A stretch of 64,000 nucleotides of DNA from 21-14-0-10-47-8 sp966211455. Lineage in GTDB: Bacteria > Bdellovibrionota > Bdellovibrionia > Bdellovibrionales > Bdellovibrionaceae. Location of the stretch: NCBI GenBank assembly GCA_966211455.1, contig CBIHNI010000007.1:124001-188000 (forward strand), written 5' to 3'. Each line of letters begins with the position of its first letter. Within the stretch, counting starts at the first letter, position 1. The notes under the pieces are model-generated. The model did no database searches, was not told the DNA's origin, and was given only the letters and a program-made list of their open reading frames with translations. This document shows, one piece after another, positions 36,278-45,010 of this stretch. The position numbers were made by a program, and so were the translations under genes.

Positions 36278-38263
36278 GTGTCCAAAGCTCTCGAGACATT
36301 CGGAAAATATGTTCTTCTCGAAAGACTTGCCTCCGGCGGTATGGCCGAAGTGTATCTGGCGAAATCGACCGGTGCCGGCGGCATCAACAAGTTCGTCGCG
36401 ATCAAGCGCATTCTTCCTCAGTATTCCGATCACCCTGAATTCATCGAGATGTTCAAAGAAGAAGCGAACATCTGCGTGAACTTGAATCACGGGAACGTGG
36501 TTTCAATCTTCGACTTCGGTGTCGAGAAAAAGCAGTTCTACTTGGTGATGGAGTACGTCGAAGGACAAAACCTTCGCCAAATCCTGAACCATCTCAAAAA
36601 AGAAAATAAGTACTTTTCGATCGATCAGATTGTCTACATGGGTAAAGAAGTCGCGGCCGGCCTGGATCATGCCCATCGCTGCTTAGATGGCACCACCGGA
36701 AAACCGCTCAACATCACCCATCGTGATATGAGTCCGCAGAACGTCATGGTCAGCTTTGAAGGCGAAGTGAAGATCGTTGACTTTGGTATCGCCAAGAAAG
36801 CCGAAAGCGAAATCGAAGCGACACGCGCCGGAACGATCAAAGGTAAATTCGGTTACATGAGTCCGGAACAAGCCGACGGTCAAACCGTTGATTTGCGCAC
36901 GGATATTTTCTCTTTGGGTATCGTCTTGTGGGAACTTTTGGCCAACGACCGTCTTTTCACTTCGAACAGTGAAGCGGCGACTTTGCGCAAGATTCGAGAT
37001 TGTCAAATCCCGTCGTTGCGCAAATTGAACCCGTCGATTCCGCCAGAGCTCGAGCGCATCGTCAATAAGGCTCTAGCCAAAGATAAGACTCTTCGCTACC
37101 AAACGGCGGCGTCTTTCCATCGCGATTTGAATCGTTTCTTGAATACACAGTATCCCGAGTTTTCTCCACACGACTTTTCGGTCTTTATGAAGTCGGCCTT
37201 CTCGGTGATGTTCATGGAGAACCGCAAAAAGCTTGTGGACTTCGCCAAAGTCAAAGGTGACGAGACCGAATCTCACACCATGACCTCGACGATGACCGAA
37301 ACCGAAGAGCTTTCTTATGGCGGCGAAGCTCCGCTGTCTTCGCCAGATGACAATTTGAAATTGGATCTGGGCGAAACCAGCAGCGCTCCGGTTGATCTCA
37401 GTGATTTGAATAAACGCACGCCGACCAAGCAGCCCGCCTTCCTTGGCGCCAACAATGATCGCATGGGTCGAACTCAATCCGGAGTCCGCACCAACACCGT
37501 AGTCACCGGCCGTCGCAATGTTTCGAAGTCGAAACGTTCGATGGGAAGTGCTGTCATGTGGGTTTTCAGCTTGATCATCTTGGGTGGTGGCGGCTGGTAC
37601 GCTTGGGAAAATCGCGCGCAGCTTGTCCCTGAAATGCTGCCAAAAGCGGGACACAGCAACAAGGCACCAAAAGTCGAAGTGGTCCAAGAAGAGCCACTTC
37701 CGGTTGCGAAACCTGAAGTCCCAGAATCGGTTGCGGTGAACACGACACCGGCTCCGGATACGCACGGCGTTTCTGAAAGCGCTTCGACTTTGCCAAAGGA
37801 ATCTTACACCGTCTTTATCCAAAGCCAGCCCAGCGGTGCGCGTATTTGGATCGACGGACAGGACACCGGCATGATCACGCCGGCGCAACAGCGTATGGAT
37901 TCGGGCCGCGAATTTACGCTGGCCCTGAAAAAAGATGGCTACCAACCGAATGAACGTAAAACCAAGGTCAGCGACAATGGCATGGTTATCAAAACCAGTC
38001 TGTTGCCGATGCCGAAAATGGGTTACATCAATCTGGATCTGGTGAACGGCGGACACAATCCGGTCGTCTTTATCAATGGTGTGCGCATCGAAGACAAACT
38101 TCCGCTGAAGAACTATGCGGTGATCGCCGGGACTCCGGTGAAGATTCAGGCGCACAATCCTTTCACCGGTCTTTCGGCGGAACAAACCGTGAAGGTCGGA
38201 TCGAACGAAAAAATTCAAGTAAATCTGCTTTTGAGCCAAAGAAGACCTGCTGAAAACAAGTGA
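36278..38263 (+). CDS. transmembrane Ser/Thr protein kinase with PEGA domain
   Basis: A 661-residue Hanks-type kinase. The N-terminal catalytic domain (about residues 8-275) has the Gly loop LASGGMAEVYLA, VAIKRIL (ATP-binding Lys), HRDMSPQNVM (catalytic Asp; Ser replaces the usual Lys) and DFGIAK, followed by GYMSPEQADG. A Ser/Thr-rich linker leads to one membrane helix (AVMWVFSLIILGGGGWYAW, about residue 425). The periplasmic part contains a PEGA repeat (IQSQPSGARIWIDGQDTG). GTG 36278 is chosen because AAGAGGA lies just upstream; the TTG at 36257 would precede the predicted transcript start. The acyl-CoA synthetase gene follows after 3 bp. Confidence 0.9.
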   Translation: MSKALETFGKYVLLERLASGGMAEVYLAKSTGAGGINKFVAIKRILPQYSDHPEFIEMFKEEANICVNLNHGNVVSIFDFGVEKKQFYLVMEYVEGQNLRQILNHLKKENKYFSIDQIVYMGKEVAAGLDHAHRCLDGTTGKPLNITHRDMSPQNVMVSFEGEVKIVDFGIAKKAESEIEATRAGTIKGKFGYMSPEQADGQTVDLRTDIFSLGIVLWELLANDRLFTSNSEAATLRKIRDCQIPSLRKLNPSIPPELERIVNKALAKDKTLRYQTAASFHRDLNRFLNTQYPEFSPHDFSVFMKSAFSVMFMENRKKLVDFAKVKGDETESHTMTSTMTETEELSYGGEAPLSSPDDNLKLDLGETSSAPVDLSDLNKRTPTKQPAFLGANNDRMGRTQSGVRTNTVVTGRRNVSKSKRSMGSAVMWVFSLIILGGGGWYAWENRAQLVPEMLPKAGHSNKAPKVEVVQEEPLPVAKPEVPESVAVNTTPAPDTHGVSESASTLPKESYTVFIQSQPSGARIWIDGQDTGMITPAQQRMDSGREFTLALKKDGYQPNERKTKVSDNGMVIKTSLLPMPKMGYINLDLVNGGHNPVVFINGVRIEDKLPLKNYAVIAGTPVKIQAHNPFTGLSAEQTVKVGSNEKIQVNLLLSQRRPAENK

Positions 38264-38266
38264 TCC

Positions 38267-40057
38267 ATGACGGCCAAAAAAAACCACACCATCTGTGATG
38301 ACGTCATGAAAATGAGCGAGCGTGGATCCGCCGCGGCTTTGCGCTTTAAGAAGCACGGCAATTGGGTCACCCTTTCTTGGCAGCAGTACTTTAACGAAAT
38401 TCAGACTGTGGCTTCATCCCTGCTTTCGATCGACCTAAAGGCCGATGACAAGGTTGCCATCATGTCGGCGACACGCATGGAATGGTCGGTTTGCGATTAC
38501 GCGATTTTGGGATTGAAAGCTGTCACCGTTCCGATTTATCAAACGGCGACCTCTGAAGATATCATACATATCTTGAACAACTCGCAATCCCGCGTTCTGT
38601 TTCTTGAAAACAAATCCCTGCTGCGACAGTTTGCCAAGATCAAAGACAAATGCCCATCCGTCGAGAAAGTGATCTGCTTCGACAATGATGGCAAAGAATC
38701 CAATGTCGAAAGCATCCCTTGGATCGATTTTATCGCGCTTGGGAAGCAAAACTTGGACGAGCATCAAGAGACCTTCCGTCAATCTTGCAGCTCGACCCGC
38801 TTGCAGGACATGGCGACTTTGATTTACACCTCTGGAACCACCGGCCTTCCCAAAGGCGTGGTGATCACGCACGAACAAATCATCACCGAAGTGTCGGAAG
38901 CCTTTCCTTATGTCGGCGCTTATCCCCACGATGTGTCCCTGAGTTTTCTCCCCTACGCGCATGTTCTGGGACGGATCGAGCACTGGGGACATATGCACAT
39001 GGGCTATGAAATGGCCTATGCCGAAAGCATCGAAAAAATTCGATCGAACCTGACCGAGGTGCGTCCGACTTTTATGATTTCGGTGCCGCGTATTTTTGAA
39101 AAAGTTTATTCAGCCATTCACGCCCAGTTGGGAAACAATCTTCTCAAGCAGAAAGCCTTTCACTGGGCCGTGCAGGTCGGCATGAAGGCCGGCGAATACC
39201 GCTTAGCTCATAAACCTTTGCCGATTGCGCTATTTGCCGAATATCAACTGGCGCAAAAACTGATCTTAAATAAAATCCGCGATGCCTTTGGTGGACGTTT
39301 GCGATTTGCGATCAGCGGCGGCGCGCCGATTCCGAAAGACATTGAACTCTTCTTCCATGCTTGCGGCATTCTGATTCTGGAAGGTTACGGCCTGACGGAA
39401 ACCACGGCGGCGATTTGCGTGAACACCCCGTTCAATTACAAATTTGGATCGGTTGGACGACCGATTGGCGAAACCCAGATTCGCATCGCCGAAGACGGTG
39501 AGATCCTGATCAAGAGCAAAAAAGTCATGAAAGAGTACTACCAAGATCCCAAAAACACGGCCGCGGTTTTCACCGATGGCTGGTTTCACACCGGCGATAT
39601 CGGCGAGCTTCTGCCTTCGGGGGATCTGAAGATCACCGATCGCAAAAAAGACCTGATCAAAACGGCCGGCGGAAAATATGTGGCGCCACAAAAACTTGAA
39701 AATCTCCTGAAAACGGAGCCTTTGATCTCGCACGTCTTAATCCATGGCGATAACAAAAAGTACATCGTCGCTTTGGTGACCTTGGACCCGGTCGCCCTGA
39801 AGAACTTTGCCCAGGAAAAAGGGATTTCATATCAGAATCTGGCCGCTCTCACTCAGCATCCCGTCGTGCTGGAAAAAGTTCGCAAATCCGTCGCCGAAGT
39901 GAATCAGCAGCTGGCGAGCTTCGAGACGATCAAGCGCTTCTCGATCCTGCCGCAAGAATTCACGGTTGACGCTGGAGAGCTGACGCCATCTTTAAAGGTG
40001 AAGCGTAAAGTCTTAGACACCAAGTTCAAAAAACAACTCGACGCTCTTTACAGCTAG
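38267..40057 (+). CDS. long-chain acyl-CoA synthetase (AMP-binding)
   Basis: A 596-residue adenylate-forming enzyme. It has the P-loop-like LIYTSGTTGLPKGVV, EGYGLTETTAAI, GWFHTGDIGEL and the C-terminal hinge ITDRKKDLIKTAGGKYVAP, the standard order for long-chain fatty acid-CoA ligases. It activates a fatty acid with ATP to acyl-AMP and then acyl-CoA. It is almost fused to the upstream kinase gene (3 bp), so the two are probably cotranscribed. It ends one base from a convergent gene. A predator could use it to salvage prey fatty acids; that is inference. Confidence 0.9.
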   Translation: MTAKKNHTICDDVMKMSERGSAAALRFKKHGNWVTLSWQQYFNEIQTVASSLLSIDLKADDKVAIMSATRMEWSVCDYAILGLKAVTVPIYQTATSEDIIHILNNSQSRVLFLENKSLLRQFAKIKDKCPSVEKVICFDNDGKESNVESIPWIDFIALGKQNLDEHQETFRQSCSSTRLQDMATLIYTSGTTGLPKGVVITHEQIITEVSEAFPYVGAYPHDVSLSFLPYAHVLGRIEHWGHMHMGYEMAYAESIEKIRSNLTEVRPTFMISVPRIFEKVYSAIHAQLGNNLLKQKAFHWAVQVGMKAGEYRLAHKPLPIALFAEYQLAQKLILNKIRDAFGGRLRFAISGGAPIPKDIELFFHACGILILEGYGLTETTAAICVNTPFNYKFGSVGRPIGETQIRIAEDGEILIKSKKVMKEYYQDPKNTAAVFTDGWFHTGDIGELLPSGDLKITDRKKDLIKTAGGKYVAPQKLENLLKTEPLISHVLIHGDNKKYIVALVTLDPVALKNFAQEKGISYQNLAALTQHPVVLEKVRKSVAEVNQQLASFETIKRFSILPQEFTVDAGELTPSLKVKRKVLDTKFKKQLDALYS

Positions 40058-40058
40058 C

Positions 40059-40580
40059 TTAGGGAACCAACGGCAATTCGAATTTTGCATTGCGAATCGC
40101 ACTGATCTCATAGGCACTGATGTGCATCTGGCCAAAAGGGCCTTCGATCAGGATTTGACTGACGTACATCTGCGAAGGGGTTTCAAGATAATCACCGATT
40201 TTCGTGATGCCCTCTTTCCACTGCTTGAGATCTTTGGGCCATATCATTTCAAAGCGGCCATCCACGCATTTCGTCGATTGCATGGCGGCCGGCGCTTCGC
40301 CCGAAACCCCCATGCCTTCCGCACTGAGATGAACTTCGGCGAGCTGCCATTTTTTGCAGAAATCGGCATCGGCCGAGCTGATGCGGAAAACCGTTTGGTC
40401 GGCTTGATCCGTCCATTCGATGGATTGAATCATAGCGGTCTTGATTTGCGCCGATTCCAATTTCAGACTTTCTCTGTCTTTTGCGGCCGGCATACGCTTT
40501 TGCATATTCCAGAACAGACCCGCACCAATCAAAATGGCGAAGGCCAATACGACGATAGAAATTTGATTTCTTTTTGTCAT
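40059..40580 (-). CDS. membrane-anchored protein coupled to a matrixin-like protease
   Basis: A 173-residue protein with one N-terminal transmembrane helix (ISIVVLAFAILIGAGLFW) and a periplasmic domain containing two Cys. ATG 40580 overlaps the upstream protease stop in ATGA, a classic coupling arrangement. No conserved domain was recognised. Strict coupling to a secreted metalloprotease suggests an inhibitor, anchor or helper, but nothing in the sequence proves this. Confidence 0.6.
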   Translation of the reverse strand: MTKRNQISIVVLAFAILIGAGLFWNMQKRMPAAKDRESLKLESAQIKTAMIQSIEWTDQADQTVFRISSADADFCKKWQLAEVHLSAEGMGVSGEAPAAMQSTKCVDGRFEMIWPKDLKQWKEGITKIGDYLETPSQMYVSQILIEGPFGQMHISAYEISAIRNAKFELPLVP

Positions 40581-41218
40581 AAGTATTCGCAACCCAAACC
40601 TTTCAAATCCGGATCCTGATAGGGCGCATTTCGGACCACGTTGCTCCCCAAGGACATGTACATCACGCTCTTGTAAGTGCTTTGATGAAGCAGTCCCAAG
40701 GCGTGACCGAACTCGTGCACCATCAGGCTTTCCAGGTGCAGCTCGCGCTTGTTGTCGGCTTCATCAAGATAGAAAGTCCAATCAACCGCGTTGACAAGAA
40801 TATCCACATCCGACATTCGTTCGCCCGTCCAACGCAGCAGACTTTTCGCCTGTAAAGTGTTGGTTGAAAAAGCCCCGCTGGTCGTCACCCAGTAGATGAT
40901 ATTTTTACCGTCGATCGCCCATTGTGAAGAGTTGGTCGTCTCGGTTTGAATTTGAATCAGATTCTTTCCCGAGCTCTTGTTCCAGTCTTCGGCCGCTTTG
41001 GTGATTGCCGCGCGATATTTTTCCGGAACGGATTGATCGATGTAATACTGAATCGGCAATTGATTCTTCCAGGAAACGCGCTGCCCGTACGAGTTCTGCA
41101 CGAAACCGCAGGATGCTTCTTCCGATTGCGACAGTTCGACGTCTTCATAACCCATTTTCAGCTGGTTGCATGCAGCTGAAAGAAGGCCTAGCAGTAAAAT
41201 GGAAATGACTGTTCTCAC
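40577..41218 (-). CDS. small matrixin-like zinc metalloprotease lipoprotein
   Basis: A 213-residue secreted metzincin. The signal is followed by the lipobox LSAAC. HEFGHALGLLHQ at about residue 168 is a complete zinc site, followed by the Met-turn SVMYMS and a C-terminal Cys. This fits the M10/matrixin group without any prodomain or propeller. The start is uncertain: GTG 41218 gives a normal signal peptide but has no clear ribosome site, and the frame stays open to TTG 41263. It heads a two-gene unit with the membrane protein at 40059. It is much smaller than the three met-zincins at 2.7-24 kb and not closely related to them. Confidence 0.8.
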   Translation of the reverse strand: MRTVISILLLGLLSAACNQLKMGYEDVELSQSEEASCGFVQNSYGQRVSWKNQLPIQYYIDQSVPEKYRAAITKAAEDWNKSSGKNLIQIQTETTNSSQWAIDGKNIIYWVTTSGAFSTNTLQAKSLLRWTGERMSDVDILVNAVDWTFYLDEADNKRELHLESLMVHEFGHALGLLHQSTYKSVMYMSLGSNVVRNAPYQDPDLKGLGCEYL

Positions 41219-41272
41219 AACTTTGATTTTAGATCCGTCTCGACGAAGCTGCAATCCGACCAAAAGCTAGGG

Positions 41273-42037
41273 TTACTGAATCCAAAAACGCAACGCAATC
41301 CCCGTGAACCAGTTGGACATATTCAAGCTGCGATTATCGCCGTTCATATTTTTGGCGCGGTCGCCTTTAACCACCGAGCCTTGAAAGCTGGTAACGTCAC
41401 GATTGTGTTTGATATCGTCGAAAACCAGACTGCGATAGCCGCCCTCAAAGACGATGGTCGTGCTATCGGTCAGCAAAGATTCAAGCCCCACGGCGCCTTC
41501 ATAGGCCATGGTATTGCCGCGCAGATCTTCGTAAAAATCGCTGAGCCCCGTCGCCGCCGTTCCCGCCGCCGTCATGGTGTAGGAGTTTCGAGCCGCCAGA
41601 TTGGCATAGCCCGCGCCGCCTTCCAGATACACGCGGCCCAAAGGCGATTTGTGCAAGGTGACCTCGAGCGCCACTTTCGGTATCATCACCGAGATCTCGC
41701 TGGTCATCGTGTACATCTCGGATCCTGAAGACGTTTTTCCGACCGCATCTTTGATATCGGCCGGCTTTAAAAGCTCAAGCCCAAAACGAATGTTGAGCCA
41801 AGGCATGGCATACATAAATCCGAACTCACCAGACAGGTGGTAAGGATGCTCTGAATTGACGGAAATATTATTGCCGCTGGATTGGGAATTCAACGCATTC
41901 GTTAAGGCGGGGCCGTAACTGCCGCGCACGTATGCGGCGAAATTTTCGTCATTGAGATTAAAGATCCTTGCCTGCGCCGGCAATCCGACAGCCCAAATCG
42001 CTGCAAAAATGCCAAGCGCCGCCAGGCTTCGACTCAT
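41273..42037 (-). CDS. predicted outer-membrane beta-barrel protein
   Basis: A 254-residue exported protein with a signal ending in PAQA and a body of amphipathic strands (YLEGGAGYANLA, TTIVFEGGYRSLVFDD, WFTGIALRFWIQ), consistent with an 8- to 12-stranded barrel. Its ATG overlaps the stop of the preceding gene by one base (TAATG), so it is coupled to the periplasmic protein at 42037. A role in the outer membrane is likely; the specific function is unknown. Confidence 0.65.
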   Translation of the reverse strand: MSRSLAALGIFAAIWAVGLPAQARIFNLNDENFAAYVRGSYGPALTNALNSQSSGNNISVNSEHPYHLSGEFGFMYAMPWLNIRFGLELLKPADIKDAVGKTSSGSEMYTMTSEISVMIPKVALEVTLHKSPLGRVYLEGGAGYANLAARNSYTMTAAGTAATGLSDFYEDLRGNTMAYEGAVGLESLLTDSTTIVFEGGYRSLVFDDIKHNRDVTSFQGSVVKGDRAKNMNGDNRSLNMSNWFTGIALRFWIQ

Positions 42038-42642
42038 TATTTTCTCTGGCTCTTTTGTGGCAGGGCCTTAGCCGGAGCTCTTTGCGTCTGGGTCTGAGCT
42101 TTTGCCGCCGATTTTTGATTGAGCAATGAATCTTCGAAAAGATCGATATTCAACTGTGCGGTCTGCTGACCTTTGCCGACAACCGGAACGGCGCGGATGG
42201 AGGCCGACTTTTTCAAAGTCAAAATCAGACTCATCGACTGCGATTGTGGTTCGAACAGCAGCTGCGAGCTTTGGATAAACGGCGATTTCGCCAAAGAGGC
42301 TTGCAGCATTTTTTCGTCGAACTTGGCATTGTAGGTCTGCGCAAAGTTGATCACGATTTGTTTTTGATCGGCTTTGTTTTCGATATGAAAATATCCAGGC
42401 GCACCTTTATGAGCTTGGAACAAAGGATCGCCCACGGCGACCGACAGTCTTTCCAGTTTTTGGTTCTTCGCCGGAAAGCTGCGAACGTTCAAAAGGCTGA
42501 AGCCTTTACCTGCAACCCCACCGTGGATCGCGCCGCCCCCACGCAAGATGGCCGAGTTTTGCAAACCCTTCTTGGCTTGCGGAGAAATGGCTGCGATGGC
42601 CGCAGTCGAAACAAACAGCGAAAAGAAAATCATTTTCTTCAT
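42037..42642 (-). CDS. exported protein, possibly AMIN-like
   Basis: A 201-residue protein with signal peptide (MKKMIFFSLFVSTAAIAA) and GAGGTG before ATG 42642. After a Gly-rich stretch (LRGGGAIHGGVAG) comes a beta-rich domain (FHIENKADQKQIVINFAQTY, SLILTLKKSASIRAV, TAQLNIDLF) that loosely resembles AMIN-type periplasmic domains. The C-terminus is a Lys/Ala/Gln/Pro-rich tail. It is coupled to the barrel gene downstream. The domain call is tentative. Confidence 0.55.
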   Translation of the reverse strand: MKKMIFFSLFVSTAAIAAISPQAKKGLQNSAILRGGGAIHGGVAGKGFSLLNVRSFPAKNQKLERLSVAVGDPLFQAHKGAPGYFHIENKADQKQIVINFAQTYNAKFDEKMLQASLAKSPFIQSSQLLFEPQSQSMSLILTLKKSASIRAVPVVGKGQQTAQLNIDLFEDSLLNQKSAAKAQTQTQRAPAKALPQKSQRK

Positions 42643-42764
42643 GTGCACCTCAGGTCCTATTTTAGAGGCAGCTATTTTCAGATCGCAAGATTGTTTTCTT
42701 TGGGATGGAATTTTAGAGGTGAATCTTTGCAATATGGCGCAGGTTGTGGCGGTGCAGTTGCGCT

Positions 42765-43154
42765 TTAGGCCGTTTTACGCAGCAGTTGGCCTTTTTTCTT
42801 TGTTGGATCGGAATCGCTCATGACAGGCAATGTCCAAAGCTCGGCTTCCGGAATTTTTCGCAAGATCTTTCCGTCAGCTTCTTTTAGAAGGACGAAACGC
42901 TTGCCTTGGATTTCAGTCAGTTCAACCGTGAGATTGTGCTCTTTAACGGCCGGAAGTGCTTTCAGATGCTCGAGCGCTTTTTTCAGCTGCTCTTCGGTCA
43001 TCGGCTCGCGATGCTCTTGCTTTTGCTGATCATAACCCATCTGCCCATTGGCATCTCGATCGGTCGTGTTCCCCGCCTTGATCGCCTTCTCGGCAGGCGC
43101 AGCTTTTTTCAAAGCCGGAGGAAGTATCGCATTCAAAGCATTCTTAATATCCAT
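42765..43154 (-). CDS. FlaG-like protein
   Basis: A 129-residue cytoplasmic protein without a signal peptide. The C-terminal part LTVELTEIQGKRFVLLKEADGKILRKIPEAELWTL follows the FlaG pattern (two strands, then a D-x-x-G-x-x-x-R-x-I-P motif); only VLLKEADGKILRKIPEAE is strongly similar. FlaG proteins influence flagellar filament length. Lying about 430 bp downstream of the first flagellin on the same strand supports the call. ATG 43154 has no clear ribosome site; in-frame TTG codons lie upstream to 43199. Similarity is weak, so this is tentative. Confidence 0.45.
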   Translation of the reverse strand: MDIKNALNAILPPALKKAAPAEKAIKAGNTTDRDANGQMGYDQQKQEHREPMTEEQLKKALEHLKALPAVKEHNLTVELTEIQGKRFVLLKEADGKILRKIPEAELWTLPVMSDSDPTKKKGQLLRKTA

Positions 43155-43270
43155 ATGAGACGCATCGGAAAAACCCCAACCCAAGCTCAACAAGACCAAC
43201 CATTTTCTAGATTAAAGTCCAGTCTCCCGAATTTCGGTTTTCAGTCCCCACTAACTAACCCTCAACCTCA

Positions 43271-43377
43271 TGAGTGATTTCTAAAACGGCCTCAGCCAAG
43301 GCGCGACCAAGGAGAGCGTGCTAAGAGCACGCCGACGCCCGAGCAACGAAGGATCAGGCCGTTTTAGAAATCACTCA
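43271..43377. repeat. 107-bp element with perfect 22-bp inverted ends
   Basis: Arms at 43271-43292 (TGAGTGATTTCTAAAACGGC then CT) and 43356-43377 are exact reverse complements. The 63-bp interior contains a second perfect hairpin, GCGTGCT-aag-AGCACGC. No reading frame inside is convincing. The structure fits a miniature inverted-repeat element or a large cruciform/RNA hairpin. It occupies the 428-bp stretch 43155-43582 between the FlaG-like gene and flagellin 1, which otherwise holds only the hairpins listed next. Only one copy is present in the window. Confidence 0.75.
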
Positions 43378-43384
43378 AAGTACT

Positions 43385-43409
43385 CCAAGGAGAGAGGACC
43401 TCTCCTTGG
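43385..43409. repeat. perfect 10-bp hairpin in flagellin 1 3' region
   Basis: CCAAGGAGAG and CTCTCCTTGG are separated by five bases. Read on the minus strand it lies about 170 nt past the flagellin 1 stop and could end or protect that message, although only three T residues follow (AGTACTTTGAG). It directly abuts the 107-bp element. Confidence 0.55.
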
Positions 43410-43536
43410 GTAGGCAGTACCGGGGAATCTTGGAGAAAACTCCCCGCAGAAATCTTATCATCGTCCGGATCCAGCTTGCGCCGACCCGTCCGTTTTGAAT
43501 CATTTCAAAATTTCACTGCAATTGAGTTCGACTCGA

Positions 43537-43565
43537 CTCGCCCAGCGAATTTCTTGCCGGGCGAG
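43537..43565. repeat. hairpin just past flagellin 1 stop
   Basis: CTCGCCC and GGGCGAG form a perfect 7-bp stem extended by an inner GC pair, 17 bp past the flagellin 1 stop codon. There is no T-tract, so it is more likely a 3' stabilising structure than a terminator. Confidence 0.5.
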
Positions 43566-43582
43566 GAATCAACCTAAGGAGA

Positions 43583-44416
43583 TTAACCGATCAATTTCAG
43601 AGCCAACTGAGGAGCTTGGTTCGACTGAGCCAACACGGATGTTGAAGCATTCAACAAGATGTTGTTTCGAGTCGCTTCCGCCGTTGACTGAGCGATGTCC
43701 GCATCACGGATTCGCGAGTTCGCGGCTGACAAGTTCTCGTGCTGAGCACCCAAGTTCTCGACCGTCGAAAGGAAACGGTTCTGAAGGGCACCGATGTTGG
43801 CGCGATAACCAGAAACCATTGTTTGTGCTTCATCAAGTACACTCAAGGCTTCTTGCGCTCCGCTTTTCGATGTAAAGTCCAAGCTTTCGATACCCAGGTT
43901 TCCGGCTTGTACGTTCAATTCTGAAGGGTCAAAGCTGATACGATCTTCAAAGTCGTCATTGTTGATACCGACTTGGATGTCGTTCTTGGTACCACTACCA
44001 TCCAACAGATTGTTCTTACCGAAGCGAGTGGTTTTCGCGATACGCTGAACCTCTGACTTCAACTGTTGAACCTCTTTGTCCATGAAACCGCGTTCGCGCT
44101 CTCCGATTGTGTCGGAAGATGCCTGGATTCCAAGCTCGCGAAGACGAGTTAAAATATTTGATACTTCTGAAAGACCACCTTCTGCGACCTGTAACATCGA
44201 GATACCGTCGTTGGCGTTTCGCGATGCTTGTGAGAACGATCGGATTTGCGATTTCAGGTTTTCACTGATTGCCAATCCTGCAGCGTCGTCAGCTGATTTG
44301 GTGATACGAGAACCCGAAGACAACTGTGCGTATGACTTCGCGATCTCACGTTGTGATGTCGCCAATGAACGTTGTGCATTGATTGACGATACGTTGGTAG
44401 AAACTCTCATTCCCAT
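43583..44416 (-). CDS. fliC: flagellin 1
   Basis: A 277-residue flagellin with only the conserved D0/D1 parts: N-terminal VSSINAQRSLATSQ, LSSGSRITKSADDAAGLAIS and LQVAEGGLSEVSNIL, and C-terminal NLGAQHENLSAANSRIRDADIA and TSVLAQSNQAPQLALKLIG. The variable D2/D3 region is missing, as in short bacterial flagellins. It polymerises outside the cell as filament subunit. The ATG follows GGAGGTTCCCT. A FliA-type promoter lies at 44743-44769, giving a leader of about 320 nt that contains hairpins such as GAGTTCG/CGAACTC at 44462-44484. Confidence 0.95.
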   Translation of the reverse strand: MGMRVSTNVSSINAQRSLATSQREIAKSYAQLSSGSRITKSADDAAGLAISENLKSQIRSFSQASRNANDGISMLQVAEGGLSEVSNILTRLRELGIQASSDTIGERERGFMDKEVQQLKSEVQRIAKTTRFGKNNLLDGSGTKNDIQVGINNDDFEDRISFDPSELNVQAGNLGIESLDFTSKSGAQEALSVLDEAQTMVSGYRANIGALQNRFLSTVENLGAQHENLSAANSRIRDADIAQSTAEATRNNILLNASTSVLAQSNQAPQLALKLIG

Positions 44417-44742
44417 AGGGAACCTCCAATAGTTTCTTGATTTCCGTTCAAGACTTTCGTCGAGTTCGATACCTACACGAACTCATTGAGCGCTTTGCGC
44501 TTTGAAACGAAGTGGGCCCTGATCCATAGCCACTTGGGTTGAACACGTTGTACAAGCCAACCATCCGCCGATTCCTTCACTCCAGAACTCGTCCATCCCT
44601 TTTTGGTAGCGCAGCTGCAGCATTTGCTGTCGTTACTGTACCCCCAAAGGTCTAGGCGTCTTCAACGATCCAATTCCCGGCAGTCACTCCAGAAACCGTT
44701 TCTTGATCCGTCATTCGACTTTTGATCAACTTGCTTACTTAC

Positions 44743-44769
44743 CTTTCGGCGAGGTCCGGGAAGTCTTTA
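44743..44769 (-). promoter_or_regulatory. FliA (sigma-28) type promoter of flagellin 1
   Basis: On the minus strand TAAAGACT, exactly 11 bp, then GCCGAAAG, close to the FliA consensus TAAAGTTT-N11-GCCGATAA. The spacer shares the GGACCT core with the flagellin 2 promoter, which supports both. Confidence 0.7.
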
Positions 44770-44785
44770 GTCGAGTCCAGTGGAA

Positions 44786-44857
44786 CTAGACCAGTGTCTA
44801 GGCAAAACTAGACCTCAGTCTGGGAAAATCCGCGGAAAACCTAGACCTTCATCCAGA
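44786..44857. repeat. cluster of CTAGACC motifs upstream of flagellin 1
   Basis: CTAGACC starts at 44786, 44808 and 44841. The first copy forms the dyad CTAGAC-CAGT-GTCTAG. Related GACC/GGTC dyads occur upstream of flagellin 2 at 47016-47164. They lie just upstream of the FliA promoter and could bind an activator. The rest of the 594-bp gap 44417-45010 holds the promoter, leader hairpins and a REP element. Confidence 0.5.
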
Positions 44858-44935
44858 AAACAGGACCTTCAACCCCAAGACTTCGGCCCCTCAACCCAAC
44901 ATCCAGTCCAGCCCCACCCCGACCAAAGCAAGATC

Positions 44936-44955
44936 GCCTGACTCTTTTATGTAGC
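44936..44955 (+). repeat. REP half-element on the left of the RAYT gene
   Basis: GCCTGACTCTTTTATGTAGC matches 19 of 20 bases of the REPIN arm at 47251. It lies 56 bp before the RAYT start, in the opposite orientation to the REP at the gene's 3' end, so the gene is bracketed by inverted REPs. Confidence 0.8.
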
Positions 44956-45010
44956 TACAGCACAGCATGATTCTTGGAAGAGGAGAGCCTTGAAACATCA
45001 GGAGGAAATA

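Noticed and set aside
37073..38356. 427-codon minus-strand frame opposite the kinase gene
   Set aside because: Antisense shadow: the opposite strand encodes an unmistakable kinase and PEGA domain, and the frame is rich in His, Arg and Phe as expected for codon-mirror frames.
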